Assembly: GCF_000003815.2 (NCBI RefSeq)
Contig: NC_049988.1
Span: 16,726,888-16,784,885, forward strand
Length of the DNA: 57,998 nt
Source: Branchiostoma floridae
Lineage: Eukaryota > Chordata > Leptocardii > Amphioxiformes > Branchiostomatidae
Direction of reading: 5' to 3'
Shown here: positions 1 to 13,290 of the stretch, in pieces
Position numbering within the stretch: position 1 is the stretch's first letter
Layout: each line of letters starts with the position of its first letter
The notes under the pieces: generated by a model
The model's input: the letters and a program-made list of their open reading frames with translations, nothing else
Told to the model about the DNA's origin: nothing
The model's database searches: none
Translations under genes and position numbers: made by a program

Positions 1-297
1 CTCGCCTGGGATAACTCTTATCTCAGGGCGGTGTGGTGTTCTGTACACTGTGGGTACCCTCGCCCTGGGATAACTCTTATCTCAGGGCGGTGTGGTGTTC
101 TGTACACTGTGGGTACCCTCGCCCTGGGATAACTCTTATCTCAGGGCGGTGTGGTGTTCTGTACACTGTGGGTACCCTCGCCCTGGGATAACTCTTATCT
201 CAGGGCGGTGTGGTGTTCTGTACACTGTGGGTACCCTCGCCCTGGGATAACTCTTATCTCAGGGCGGTGTGGTGTTCTGTACACTGTGGGTACCCTC
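1..297. repeat. 59-bp tandem satellite, five copies
   Basis: Five head-to-tail copies of a 59-bp unit, nearly identical (the first copy lacks one C). Each unit contains CCCTGGGATAACTC and CTCAGGGCGGTGTGG, so CCCTG/CAGGG forms a short internal inverted repeat. The array runs off the left edge, so its true length is unknown. No coding potential is seen. Confidence 0.95.
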
Positions 298-562
298 CAT
301 CCCTGACAATGTAATACATGCACCCCTATATAAGGCCTTATACCAGGGTCCATCCCTGGCAATGTAATACATGCACCCTTATATAAGGCCTTATACCATG
401 GTCCATCCCTGACAATGTAATACATGCACCCCTATATAAGGCCTTATACCAGGGTCCATCCCTGACAATGTAATACATGCACCCCTATATAAGGCCTTAT
501 ACCAGGGTCCATCCCTGACAATGTAATACATGCACCCCTGTTTAAGGCCTTATATCAGGGTG
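298..562. repeat. 53-bp tandem satellite, five copies
   Basis: Five copies of a 53-bp unit, with CCCTGACAAT (one copy CCCTGGCAAT) starting at 301, 354, 407, 460 and 513. Each unit carries the near-palindrome TATAAGGCCTTATA. The array begins directly where the unrelated 59-bp array ends. The short minus-strand ORF over both arrays is a product of the repetition. Confidence 0.95.
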
Positions 563-2488
563 CATTACCAGCATTTGACCGTATTTATCCAAATTTACCG
601 GGTAAATATGTGCTAAAGTTGGGTAAATATTGTACATCAGATTTACCAGGTATTTACACACCAATGGTAAGTTTGGTAAATCCGATATTTCATGCAGTGT
701 AACCTGACACTTCAGAGCCCCCGCTCCAAGGTTTCTATCCACTCACGAAGTGATAATGGGCGCACGAAGCTCACGAAGCCCACTTGCCATCAAATGGAAT
801 CACAATTTACTGGGGCGGATTTCCTTCCAGTGTTTATTCAAGCATGTTGCAGTGGAAGGGCACCACTTTGTTCATTCATGCGAGACTCAGGACAACCTGC
901 ATCCCGCTTTTCATAGAAATCATTAAGGAGGCGGGCGAGACTCACAAAAATCTGGCATTGTATATACAGATTACATGACTGACGCACAATTAGTATATCA
1001 TAAGAACTAGAAAGGCAACATTTTCGCGAAAATGTAGAATGTTTTCCCGTAGCCTTTCGTCAAGCTACTCGCACACAAATGGTACAACTCCGTTAATAGC
1101 ATTTGTGTGCAAGTAAAAAAACAAAACAAAAACCTACTTTATTTTTGGACTAGGCCTTTAATATGATTATACTCTACCATTTGACTTGCCCTATAGTATA
1201 GTGCGAGTAAAAAAAAAATTCATACTTAAAATACACCTCTAATATCTGATCAGCTTCTGACCGAAGAAAAATAAAAAGAAAGACACCGGCAACAAATAGT
1301 ATGTTTTTCGCAACCAGGAAAAATAATAAGACTTTACCGACACCAGCCGACAAGATCGGGAGCAGTCTGACCAGTTTTAGATTAAGAGTCAAATTTGATT
1401 CCCAAACACACTCTGGCCACTACTGACATACTCCCAACCACCAGCCAACCCATTCCAGACCTCTCGTTCACAGTCGAACTTCAAATTTTGAAGTTTTCAA
1501 AACATTCGGCTGCCACAACCGACCACCAGCCAACCGAGCCGAACACCAGCCGACATATAGCATGCTCCCAAACTACTGCGAAACTTGGTTGGCGAGTAGA
1601 AACAATAGAACCCTTTTATTGTTACGCCAAAAGGGTAAGACCCCTTCAGCATTGTTCAGTTTAGCTAATCTCCAAGCAGATCCTACGGTAACATAAGATA
1701 GTATCAAAAGCTGGCAGAGGAGTGAAGCCGGCATAGCAGTGTGTTTCACTACAAGGCAAATGAACACATTTTTGCTGACTACATTCCTTAGCCAGTTTGG
1801 CTTCATGTCAAGTCAGCGACTCGGCCCGTATTGTATTACCCGTCTTCATATCCGGTTACAGGTAATACCGGTGCTCGGCTTCACCTGTCCACGTGCGAGG
1901 GTCGTGGTTTAGGCGTGAAGCCCTCTTGTTGGCGGACCAAGTCCTTCATTCATACACCCCCCCCTCCCCACCCTTTGTGAAAAGTCAGAGGCGTTTCGTC
2001 CCTCGTGTTTGTGTGAACTTGGAAGCTAGCTTTGTGTACAAAATCTCACAGGCGCTGTTCAATTCATGCGTACGCCAGGTTAGGGCTTACGTGCGGCATG
2101 CTATCCACGTGAAAAGGCGTTGTTCCGGATCCCGATTTGCATATTGGTTACCTCTTCAATTTACCTCACAATCAGACCGCCAAAACTCACATTCCACGCT
2201 GGCGTGCAACTTCTGAGACTTGTCGACAGAAAAGGGGCGAAGATTCACTGGAACACGAAAGTTAACTTAAGGTAAGCAGCACTGCTATTGTTGGAATATT
2301 GGTCAGAAACTCTGAGACTTTATTCGTCGTCGGTTTACTGTGGATAGAAACTTCCTGGCTAAACAGATTAGTTAGACTACCGGTGAGTTCAGTGCCGTGT
2401 CCGATATTTATCGTTTGACCCTTGTATGTTCGCATGGTTTATCAAACCAAGCGCATTAAATGATCAAATAGAGGTATGAGTACACATC
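563..2488. other. Intergenic stretch, no gene seen
   Basis: AT-rich intergenic DNA without a supported gene. About 1010-1110 is a dispersed repeat (palindrome TTTTCGCGAAAA, then GTAGCCTTT and GCTACTCGCACACA) whose diverged second copy lies near 9385-9470. Around 1665-1735 is a piece of the repeat family that begins TAATCTCCAAGCAGATC and recurs near 3177, 11945 and 21461. Confidence 0.6.
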
Positions 2489-2491
2489 CAG

Positions 2492-4796
2492 CACTACACG
2501 AAAAAGCGAATATCCGGGTCGAATACTCCTGTATATAAACCCAGATATTCAAAATATGTGGCCGATAACGGGTATATGCCGTCCGCACACTTGGTATAGA
2601 CGGACCTGCATATGACCCGGAGATTCACAACTATTAGTGTGCGGGACATATGGAGGCCGATAATGCCTGCATATGTGCCTGGCCATCCCGGTGCATGTCC
2701 TGCCCATGTCCGCTCATCTGACCCAAATTTCCTGCATATGCCTGCCTATTCGGGACATGCACCCTTGTTAGCACCTAATTATCACCTAATTATCTCACCC
2801 AGGCCTCGGCTAGAGCGGCTTCATTATACCCTTTGTCATTGAAAGCAGCTTTGTTTTACTACCCTGCCCTACCTAGGATCCCCCTGTAGTGTGTTTATTT
2901 TGCTTTTATTCTTTCTGAATGGTGAATGAATTTTCTTTATTTTTTTCAAAGCATTTCTGGACAGTAGACTGTCCTGACGATTTTCTCCATATGTGCTGGG
3001 AATGATGCTCCTTTTACGTCTTGTGAAGTTCTGCATTCCCGCTATCATACATTCTGTTGTCCACCCGTCTTCTGCACAGACTTTTGTTAGTCAGGAGCAC
3101 AGCTGCAGCAAAATTTCTAAACGTGGACGTGAAGATTTGTGGTAACCATTAATCCATCGCGACACGGGTGGGCAGCCTCTAATCTCCAAGCAGATCTTGC
3201 TGTGGCAAATGGGAAGGAGTTTAGCCGGCAGAGGAGTTATTGGCCACAGCAAGATCTGCTTGGAGATTAGGCAGCCTCCACTGTCCACGGGGCCGAAGCA
3301 GAATGGCGACGTGTGACGTAGTCTCAAACCGTTCGCAAAATCACAACCGGGCATGTCGGTCGTACCCCATCGTACTCTACAGAGCCTGCCCGCGCGCGAG
3401 GCTGGATACTAGCTATAAAATTACAGTTGTTTAAAACTCCAAGCAGAATCCAATCCTTCAGCGTAGGCAGTTCAAATTCCACGCGGCAAGATGTTGTTTA
3501 GTCTCGAGGTCGCATCATTCTAAATCCCTCAGTGTTCACTGACGTTGTCTGCCGTGCATGCAGATATCCAGCTATCGGGATCCGTTGCGTAAAAGCGTTA
3601 CCTCACAGAAAGAAGTCTAGCTCTGAAATGCCAACTGTAAAATTTGAAAATGTTGACATGTGTGTTGATTGGTCCTGATTTTCAAACACCTACATGCTGT
3701 GTGAAATACAATTGGCTAGTTCTGATGAGTATTTGCATACAGACAGACACAATAGGTCGGGAGGTCCACTGTAGCTAAATTCGGCTTTTGTCACCTGGCC
3801 AGTTCACAGTCAAACAATACCCACAAGGAACTAGGTGAAAATATGTTACTGTAATTGTTAATGATTTCATACATCAGTCTGGTAACAAACATATTGTTTT
3901 TGCAACAAGCATTATCCACAAGGATAAAAACGAATGAAGGCTTCCAATGCGAGCGTGGGTATATCATATACGCCATGTTTTCTTTTGTTTCAAAAGCACA
4001 ACATTGGTCTTTAGACTGAAGCGGCCGTTTCATTGATAAGCTTAGGGCGTAAAATGACTACCCCACCATAGAATGGTAGAGAATGTTATCATCAAACGTG
4101 TTAGATTTTACTTAGAATGTCCATTTCGTGTATTTCAATCTAGGCAACAAACTGCCGCAGGAAAAAAAAAAACGAATATTGAAATTGAGCGTGGGTAAGC
4201 CATGTTTTCTTTTGTGTCAAAAGTTTAAAAAAAGTAAAATTAGTTGATTAGCTAAAAACGTAAAACCGAAGCTTAAGAATATAATAATACCAAACGCTGG
4301 TATACGACGCCCTCAAAGTTATTTTTAGTGTTCGTTCTAGGTAACAATTCATTGGAAAACGATGATACGCGCCATTCGTGCGTAGGCCTTTCTTTGTTCT
4401 TGTAAAACAATGCATTCGTTTATATCAGGCGTTTGTAAGTTTTGTTGACTGAAAATGCCAGACAAGTCAATACACATCCGCTTGGAGAGTACTTTGATGT
4501 AAAGCGGATGTCCTTTACCAATCTTACTCAAACCTATTCTTATGACAAAGCATCATTACGTCTATCAATTTACACACAATATGGTCTCTTGTTTGGCATT
4601 ACTCAAGACACGAGACGTGAGCAGGGGCCGCATATCCCCATACATGTCTAATTACCGGATGTGCAGGCATAAGCGGTAATATGCAGGACCCGCGCTTGTC
4701 ATAACAGGATATGACTGCACATGCCCCGCATACACCAGGTTTCGCGGGACATATGCAACCCCAAAAGCGACCGGATATTCAAGTTTTCGTGTAGTG
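2492..4796. mobile_element. Non-autonomous CACTA (EnSpm-like) DNA transposon
   Basis: The left end starts CACTACACGAAAA and continues into GAATATCCGGGTCG. The right end is the reverse complement (CGACCGGATATTC, then TTTTCGTGTAGTG). Both ends are flanked by CAG (2489-2491 and 4797-4799), a 3-bp target-site duplication. CACTA termini with a 3-bp duplication are the defining features of the EnSpm/CACTA superfamily. Subterminal zones hold many short repeats around GCATATG and GGGACATATG on the left, with similar ones on the right, as expected for transposase-binding arrays. No transposase ORF is seen in the 2.3 kb, so the copy is non-autonomous. A palindromic element is nested at 3177-3275. Confidence 0.75.
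3177..3275. mobile_element. Palindromic MITE nested in the CACTA element
   Basis: The arms CTAATCTCCAAGCAGATCTT and their reverse complement (AAGATCTGCTTGGAGATTAG) flank a loop of about 45 bp, so the single strand would fold into a stable hairpin. The same arm sequence recurs at 1665, 11945 and 21461-21611, showing a dispersed family. Confidence 0.7.
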
Positions 4797-5080
4797 CAGG
4801 TATATCTTGATAACGTTATATGAATGAATGAAGACCTTTATAGTACATAAATCATACACGCTTGGGGAGGGGGGATAGGTACAGGCCTCAACAAAATGAG
4901 TACTTGACAAATGAATGGAATAGATACAACGTCAACAAACACAAGATATCATATTCTACTAAGTGAACTCGACTTCTTCTCGCTTCTTTGTGATACTGAA
5001 AATGTAGGAACAGACAGGTTTAGAACTGCATACATGACTAGTTTTTGTGTGATTTTGCCCCGGGCAAACCAGCTGTAGTA

Positions 5081-5272
5081 AAGCCCCGTTTACAAATAAA
5101 AAATTTAGCTCGGCCGAGTTGTCAGCGAGCTCTAAATTAAGAGGAGGCATGACCCTGATGCCTACGCATAAATGGCAGAGTTTCTTCGTCGGCATCAGAG
5201 TTATACCTCCTCGTAATTTAGAGCTCGCTAACAACTCGGCCGAGCTAAATTCTTGATTTGTAAAGGGGGCTT
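5081..5272. mobile_element. Palindromic MITE, AAGCCCC/GGGGCTT family, full copy
   Basis: Nearly the whole element is an inverted repeat. The left arm runs from AAGCCCCGTTTACAAAT through TTTAGCTCGGCCGAGTTG to GAGGAGGCATGACCCTGATG, and the right arm returns the same sequence. Related centres occur at 16151-16294 and 27353-27487, and related ends flank the gap at 25530. Flanks suggest a short TA-containing target duplication. Confidence 0.8.
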
Positions 5273-8200
5273 AAAGGCCGGGTGTTTAGACTTAAGTTCG
5301 GTGGTCCCTTGCAGAGGGTCATTGATATATTAGTCGAGTAATGATATGTAACTATATCAATAGTTCCAAACACATTTTTGTAACAAAATACCCTAGTCAT
5401 GGCTGGATTTCATTAGTGATTGAATGAATTAGCAGTATTGTAGCAGGATGGACCGACTAAATGCTTCAATTAAGCGACTCTTTGATCAGGTGTCATAAAA
5501 GAAAGCACGATCGAATTGAAATGCAAATTTATGGAATGTAGACGGAAGCATTCTTCATGCGTGGTTTTTACAAGGTTTTAGGGTATGTTTGTGGTCATAC
5601 ACGTTGAAATNNNNNNNNNNNNNNNNNNNNNNNNNNNNNNNNNNNNNNNNNNNNNNNNNNNNNNNNNNNNNNNNNNNNNNNNNNNNNNNNNNNNNNNNNN
5701 NNNNNNNNNNNNNNNNNNNNNNNNNNNNNNNNNNNNNNNNNNNNNNNNNNNNNNNNNNNNNNNNNNNNNNNNNNNNNNNNNNNNNNNNNNNNNNNNNNNN
5801 NNNNNNNNNNNNNNNNNNNNNNNNNNNNNATAGGGTGTCAGTCATTTCCCTACATCTATCCAGATATCATCAAATCTACTAACTTTTTATTCATAACTTG
5901 ACCAAAGTCCCCTATTACTATTCGCCAATGCGAGAGTCTGGTAGAGACTATAGGGTATCTGGTGACTAATTGGTTTACTTTAGCTGGTGTTTGGATTTGA
6001 GCAAATTTGATAATCGTCTGAAACGATTTGCCACGCCAAACTACAGCGGCTTAAGCTCTCTTTCCGTTGCAGGATAATCATAAGATCATTCAAATACTTC
6101 ACCACAAAGCCTTTAGAAGTAGCGTGACGTGGATAAGCGTCACTGGGGTTCAGTCCCGCCAACCCGTCTCCGGTCTACGTGGATTCGCACGCTGATGGCA
6201 ACAGTACAGGTGTTTGTTATGGTAGCAGAACACACTTTTCGGCCTATGGGGATTTCTATAGTTAAGGACCACAAAGTGGCTGACATCGACGCGGAAAAAA
6301 TAATAGTAGGGTGCAGTTTTCAAGCTAGACAAGCTAACAAGTTGAAGCCGAAAGTATGACCTACAAAATAACCAAAAACAAAAATAATTTGGAAAAAAAC
6401 TGCGCCATCTTTACAATGAGGTCATGCGGAACTGCAGTCGACTCACTCGAGGCAGTCAGCTGTTAGTTAAGGTCACACGTTTTGATACACAGAATGGGCA
6501 AGCATCATGATCCTATACATACTATCTGAAAGTCGACTCATTATACTACCTTATACCAATTTAAAAAAAGTTCATGTCCCACTGTCTTTCACGTTACATT
6601 GATTACAGACGCTTCCGTATTTCGGCCGCACTACGTTTTTACCCCTACGTCATTGACTTCGTGGGTCGTGGAAAATATACTGTGTTCTGCTACCTTAATA
6701 TAGAAAACGCCAAAAAAGTGTTCTGTTACCTTAATATAGAAAACGCCATGAAAGCCGCTTTTGACGTGCCATTTCATTTAAGATCCCTTTACGTCACCCC
6801 CCCCCCCCAAGTTTAGATCCGCTTGTTTCAATAAGAAAAAGTTACCGAAACGTCCAACTGCCAACTTGTTCTTTTTTTCATTTCATCATAAAGTTACAAC
6901 AATATGCTTAGTGGCGCCGCGCCTAAGCCAGTTTTCAATACAAGAGATCTAGGAAGGCATCCCCCCCCCCCCACACACACACGCACACACACACACACTC
7001 GACACGTCATAGATTCGAACGAATGTAAACCTACACCATAATCATCATTATCATCATGATCGGCGCGTATAATTATTTACAGTACTGTTACAGTAGTAGT
7101 CCGTAATTGTTTGTGTTTGTGAGTTTAATAATGTGACTGTAGGAGGAAAAGGGCGTGACAAGAGGGAGAGTGAGGGGGGAATCGTTGTACCCCCTCCCAT
7201 CCCCAGCACATCTATGCAGGTTCACCCTTAGCCATATATGGCATTTTGCCAGCGCGGGTCCTCCTTTAGAATATATGGCCATTACCCTTCACCATATATG
7301 GCATCTTGCCATCGACGTACCGGTAGGCGGGGGGAGGACACGCGTGCGTACATATTCAAATCCGTATGAGGTCCGCATGTAACTTTTAGTCTGTACTAGG
7401 CTACACGGGTCGCTCGAAAAATTTTAAGTGTCTTTCAAGTAAAACAGTGTTATCTTTATGACTTTCCGCTTGCTCTAAAGACTTTGCTACTCTCTGTTCG
7501 ATAGATAAATTTAACTACATTCTGGGAGGCGATAATCCTCACTATGTACAAGTAGGTAAATATATCCACGATTGTTTATACCGTAGAACCAATAGTGTAA
7601 ATGACATGCTAGACTCTTTATGTTAATGTATCCATACCTATAGATATCCATATATGTGTGTTTAGTTGTACTGTAAGTAGTGTTATACATGTACATGTAG
7701 ACCTTACGAAAGTCGCTGTACTTTTGTCGTGTCAATAAAGATTGTCTATCTATGCTTATTCCATGACAAGAATAAGGCATACTTTGCTAAAGTGATTAGA
7801 ATAGCCCCAAAGTAGAACAAATTCTATGCTTATGTCCATTTAAGGGGTGCACATTGTGTGTGTTTGCTACCAGTCTATATGAGGCACTAGCTGACTGAAC
7901 ATCGGGACTGATATGTACAAATTGGTCCCAGTTGGGTGTCCCGTCTTGCCAGAGGAGTCCTATGAAAATTGATAGTTTGAATTGATCCATATATACAGGG
8001 CCGCAGGCATAGCGCGCAAAGTTGAGTGACCGGAAATTAACCTCATTTCTTTTCATCAGCTGCGTGTTTGTTACCATGACAACTCTTAAGAAGCTGACAC
8101 AACTAGATTGTTTGTCTATGTATAACGCACAACCCGTCCCAGATACGGTGACTTGTCGGCGAGCTCCTTTTATGGATGATCAACTGGATACTAGTTTGAA

Positions 8201-9730
8201 CTGGATGAAATTAGTTTCAACTGGATGAACTATAATTGATATATGGGATCTGCATGAGATGACAGCACCTTGGGCAAATCATCAACCCTAATTTGGGCAA
8301 AGGAAAATCAGATTTGTTATAGGTCAACGAACGCTCGGGTGGATCAATGTTGTATTTGCGTTTATGTTGCAGGAAAATAGGCTCAGTAGATATCTTTATT
8401 GTTTGTTTGTAGTTTCCGATAAATAAGCGATCCGAAAAGAAGTTTAACATTACAAGGTTTCATGACAAGCGCCTGCAGAAGATATTTTGACTTCAGAATT
8501 AGAAGATGGGGAATGGGTATAAAAGCATGATTTTAAAAGACGGAAAAGATTTCGTTCTTTATGTATCAAATTCATTGCGCGATCTGTCAAATCTTAAGTC
8601 ACTTCTCGGTCCCAGCGTGCTCGTGAGTGTATAGTCAACAGTAAAATAAACCCGGCCAAACAGGATCAACCTGAGTTCCACGACCTCACGCTTTCGCCAA
8701 ATATCAAACGTTTTCTAGAGTAATATCATACACAAACAAGGCGCTCATTTACATGAGTGCTACCAACATAATGTTGTTACCTAAAAGTGGATCTAAATAA
8801 AGTCAAAGTCCTCATAAGTTGCGTATTGTCTTTCTTATGGCTTAGGTAAGGAGTTGTATGTTACTTTGACTTTTACTGTGCATCGAACCTAAAAGACGGC
8901 TTTTTCTGCATCGAACATTACCAAAAACCAAAAAAAAAAGAATGTCAACAAGTCGGAACTCATACAGAGTTGAATACACACATCCGTATAAAGCCATCAT
9001 TAACCTCGCTTCAAAACAGGGACGAACATGCGCAATTTGGGTAAAAGTCTTTTTTGTGTGATCTCCAATTACACTCAAAACACCCGATGTGCGTCCAAAG
9101 TTGAGTGACCGGGAATAACCTATTCTCAAAGCAAAGTTTCGGCTCCGTTGACGTGTTTTTAGATGTTTTGTTGAGCGGTTGCGAGGTAAATAAAACGATT
9201 AGAATTACAAAGCCCAATACAAACGCCTAGGGACAAACGCGTCAACAAAATAGCTGGAGCCGAACTTCTGCTTGGAGTTATGACTTTAAAAAAAATGATA
9301 GAAACTTTTTTTCTTAGCTAAATGAATGGATTTTGGAGGGCTGAATATCTAGAAATTAGATTGAATTGAATACAGTAAAGTGAAACCCAGAAATGCGACA
9401 TTTTCAAGAAAATGCAGAATGTTTTCTCCGTAGCCTTTTGTTATAAGCTACTCGCACACAATCCTATACCGTTAGGCTTGTCCTTGTAGGCATCCTTCCA
9501 TCTTTGCAGATGATGGTAGCGCTCTGTCTGAAGTCACGGTGCTTTGCAGCGTCTGCTATGGCTCTGCAGGCCGATCCGGACATGGCAGTCACGGCCACAG
9601 TTAGGACATATGAAGGCAGAGGGGTTCCCATGTTGCAGTGCAGTTTCTCTTTGCGTTTACGTCTCCTTAACTCTAGATGCTCAGTTCGTCTTTTCTGTCC
9701 CTTTATTGTGTGCTAGTGGCCAGGCGATCC
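5273..9730. other. Intergenic stretch with gap and small repeats, no gene seen
   Basis: No supported gene. Contents: an assembly gap at 5611-5829; a local duplication near 6680-6755 (two copies of a 30-base run containing ACCTTAATATAGAAAACGCC); poly-C followed by a CA microsatellite at about 6961-7000; and a pair of dispersed repeat fragments (AAAGTTGAGTGACCGG) at about 8016 and 9098. Open frames here are all under 100 codons, show no family resemblance and have no consistent splice signals. Confidence 0.55.
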
Positions 9731-10130
9731 TATACACCTTTCTCACGCGGCGGCCATGATAGATCGAAGAAGAGGTCAATGAGGCAAACAGACAAAACTT
9801 ATTTCTAAAATCAGGTCCCATTTAGTTTTCCCCCAAACCACACAAATTTTCATGATATAAGATAGAATAATAAATATTACAAGAAGTGTTATGCACCGAA
9901 AGATGTAGCAATTTAGAGTAGTGTAGACTGACCCCATAGTCCCTTAAGTGATGCAAAATAAAAACATAATAATGCAATTTTTAACGAATTTGCAGCCATT
10001 CACTTATTGGTCGATTTCCTAATTGGCAGGCTACCATTGGTCGAACTGCTAATTATGATGGACAGCCTTTTGTTTGCCACATTGAACTCGTTTTAGATCT
10101 ATCATGGCCGCCGCGTGAGAAAGGTGTATA
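9731..10130. mobile_element. MITE with 35-bp perfect terminal inverted repeats
   Basis: The left terminus TATACACCTTTCTCACGCGG continues into CGGCCATGATAGATC and is matched exactly by the reverse complement at 10096-10130. The roughly 330-bp interior has no ORF. Perfect TIRs suggest recent mobility. The flanks allow a TA target duplication. The CACGCGG and GGCCATGAT runs give the ends a much higher GC content than the interior. Confidence 0.8.
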
Positions 10131-12377
10131 AGAGTCTGGAATAGTACGAGGGAGGGGTTCCTCAGAGAGAGTGACAACGCCCTGTCATGATGATGATGAT
10201 CTAGCCTAAGCTATGTTCAGATCAGGGTTGTAGCCAGCACCTGTCATTCAGTCCTTTGAAGAAATTTTGCAGCTTGGGACTGAAAAAAGTTTTTCCCATC
10301 CCGTCCCCTGGGATAGACAAAAAGAAATTGATATGTTAAGATATAAAAAAAATCTGAAACCCATGTGTTCTTCTTCACCAAAACAGATGCCATTGAACAG
10401 CTTAGTCTACAAGCACATTTTGCACATCAAAATGCAGGAAATAGTGTTTTTAGAGGGTCTTGATTTAAAAATTTTCTGGGACCCAGACCCCCTAGAAATG
10501 ACGCGTAACGTCACACCATGCCTTCGGTGCTCGATAGGATTCCCATTCAAAATCAAGGGGACTGAAAATGATTTCAGGTTGGCTACAACCCTGGTTCAGA
10601 TACAGGCGAAAGAAGAAGAATAAGAAAGAAAACACACCAGCAAAAACAATATATCTTCCCTACTGGGGAAAATATATGATAATGCTGTTACCAAGGATGA
10701 TAGCGCCTTGGGCAAATCACTCACTATTTGGGGCATGTGTTGATGCAATATGCTACACTTCGGTAGCATTGTACGTGTCGTGGCTTGCATACGCGTGGCT
10801 TCTAGGCCATCAGCTTGGCCGGTGCAATGGCCCACATTCAATATCATCATGTTAGTAAGTTAGTACAGTAGAAGTCGCTTAATTGCACGGGCTATTTGCC
10901 AGTGAATTTGGTGCAATTATCCGGCTGGTGCAATAATGCGAAGTTATCAAGCTTGACCACACCGGTTTGGGATTATGGGATTCCGTGCATTTAACAGAAG
11001 TGTGCGTTAATCCGTTGTGCAATTAACTGGCTTCTACTGTATTTACTTTTGTTCACTTGCAATTAGCCCCATGAGTATGAATTTGCAATAAAACCTTATA
11101 TATATTTATCTATTATGTACTTAACACAGATCTTAGTTTTGTAAGATGAACCCAAGGATTTTATACATGTACAATAGCCTTTAAAAGTAAAACAAGAGAT
11201 TTTTTACACACAATTCAAAAAGGTGTGAGATTAGGTGTTTATTTAGGCATAAGAGACTTATACTAGTGTCGGCATCATCTTGACAATTGTACAAGTTGAG
11301 TTTGACTTCTTTTTGGAAGCAGCGGAAGACGAAAATACTTTTTTATACACTCACTGATCTAAGAAAATGCTATATCTTAATCTTATCTATACTAGCTGCC
11401 TAGAGGACTTGCGCAGTCGGTCTCTAAACCCACGATGGTACAAATGCATTGACTTTAAGCATTTTAATACGGCCTACTTATCACATTATTTTAGCTCAAA
11501 AAAGTTTTACAACCGAAAACCGTGGTAACTACTGTTAAAGGTGATAATAACACAATCTGACGCGTGACAGATACATGTGCATCATATACAAACTATGTTA
11601 CATTACAAAAAATAATTCAAACTACTTACATCGGATTTTATTACATTGCGCGAATACAAGTATTTACCGCCAGCAGTCCCCAGTGATACAGAGAGACTTT
11701 GAAGCCCAGTTGAGTTGTAAATTATATTATAGTGTATGTCCTACTCCACTCCAGGCCCGGTTCAGGCCCACCCATTTCCTTCTGTTTAAGTGTGTACCTT
11801 GAGAAAGAGACTCACGAGGGGTCTGGAGAGCTTCGTTTGAATAGGGTGTCAGAAGGTGACCACCGATCTAGCCTGTATTTCGCGGTCTCCTTAGGGTTCA
11901 GGTTCTGTACGACAGGCAGAAACTGTGGTGACTTCCCACCCAAACATCTGCTTGGAGATTGGGCTAATTGGCTGCGCTTCGAGATATGTCCCCTTCAACC
12001 CTTACTTATCTACTTTGTCTTTCAACTTTGATTTGTTTACGCTTGATCATGAATACATCTTCGGCACTCTGATGTTTCAGGCCTCATTTAAACTTCACAG
12101 CCGGGTACGTTTGTCTTAGAAATCCACTAACAGACAGCTCAAATGATACAAGGCATCAGAGTTGAGAGATATGTTGTTCGTGACTGACAAAAATAGCAGT
12201 AAAAAGTCGGCAGCCATCGATGTTATCATTTGATGAGATTTCAAAAGCACTTTATCGCTCAAAGCCTTGTCATTTTCATCCTTAATCAGTTACTACACAT
12301 CTGTCAACGCTGCCATGGCGACGTCCTATCTTTCAGATCCGCATAACTTTTACATCTTATTTGACATATAGATACTG
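10131..12377. other. Intergenic stretch, no gene seen
   Basis: AT-rich DNA with no supported gene. A frame at 10267-10623 (+) is open for 118 codons but has low-complexity composition and no recognisable motif. Around 11050-11095 is a GCAATTAGCCC...TTTGCAATAAA segment that recurs near 26295-26330, probably the 3' tail of a retroelement. Near 11945 is a fragment of the CTCCAAGCAGATC palindrome family. Confidence 0.5.
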
Positions 12378-12780
12378 TATACAATGTATCTTGCTGCATA
12401 ATCAACTAAGAAAAAACAGGAAAATTATCTGCGATTTGAGAGACATAGTTTTCAAACCTGATGACACTTCTTATCTATCTATCTTACTACCTAGTACATA
12501 GTATCTTTGACCTCCATTTTGTTTGGAGACAAGATGTATAGATATGAAGAAGACATTTCAGGTCACAAGAAGTAGATATAGATATATCTTGTTGCATAAT
12601 CAACTTATAAAACGACTGGGAAGTTATCAGAAAAACGATTTAAGAGACATTTTTCCAAACCTGATGACACTTCTTAATCCATCTACCTACCTACCTACCA
12701 AGTCTCTTTAACCTCCATTTTGTTTGGGGACAGGATATATAGATATGAAGAAGACATTTCAGGTAACAAGAAGTAGATAA
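12378..12780. repeat. About 200-bp tandem duplication, two diverged copies
   Basis: Landmarks CTGATGACACTTCTTA, ACCTCCATTTTGTTTGG and ATAGATATGAAGAAGACATT each occur twice about 200 bp apart, with embedded CTAT/CTAC microsatellites that differ between copies. Noncoding. Confidence 0.75.
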
Positions 12781-13020
12781 TCTAGTCGTAAGAATGTTAC
12801 ATTGAAACAATCACGTTTCCATACGTGTAACTGCATTTCGATACATACGCATCTTCCCATTTTCGCAAGAATACAGGGTTTTCTCAAGCAGTTGTTCATT
12901 TGAGAGTAATGTTAAAACCGCCTATTATAATGACAATAGCGGCTTCGTGCCAACTTTGACCCGTAGTACCATCTATAATCATTAATTACCATCAATTACA
13001 TTTGTTAACGTTAGGCATGC

Positions 13021-13021
13021 A

Positions 13022-13092
<71 letters not shown>

Positions 13093-13159
13093 GTGTGTGT
13101 GTATGTATGTGTGAGTGTGGGGGGGGGTGATGTGTGGTGTGTATGTGTGTGTATGTATG

Positions 13160-13194
<35 letters not shown>

Positions 13195-13245
13195 GTGTGT
13201 GTGTGTGTATGTGTGTGTGTGTGTGTGTGGGGGGGGGTGATGTGT

Positions 13246-13282
<37 letters not shown>

Positions 13283-13290
13283 ATAGATGT
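13021..13290. repeat. GT microsatellite with a higher-order repeat
   Basis: Almost pure GT dinucleotide with TATGTATG interruptions. A G-run block followed by TGATGTGTGGTGTG is present at both 13117 and 13227, showing that about 110 bp was duplicated as a unit. Open frames on both strands here are alternating Cys-Val or His-Thr translations of the repeat, not genes. Confidence 0.95.

Noticed and set aside
1-562. CRISPR array
   Set aside because: Units are directly adjacent tandem repeats without unique spacers, in an animal genome.
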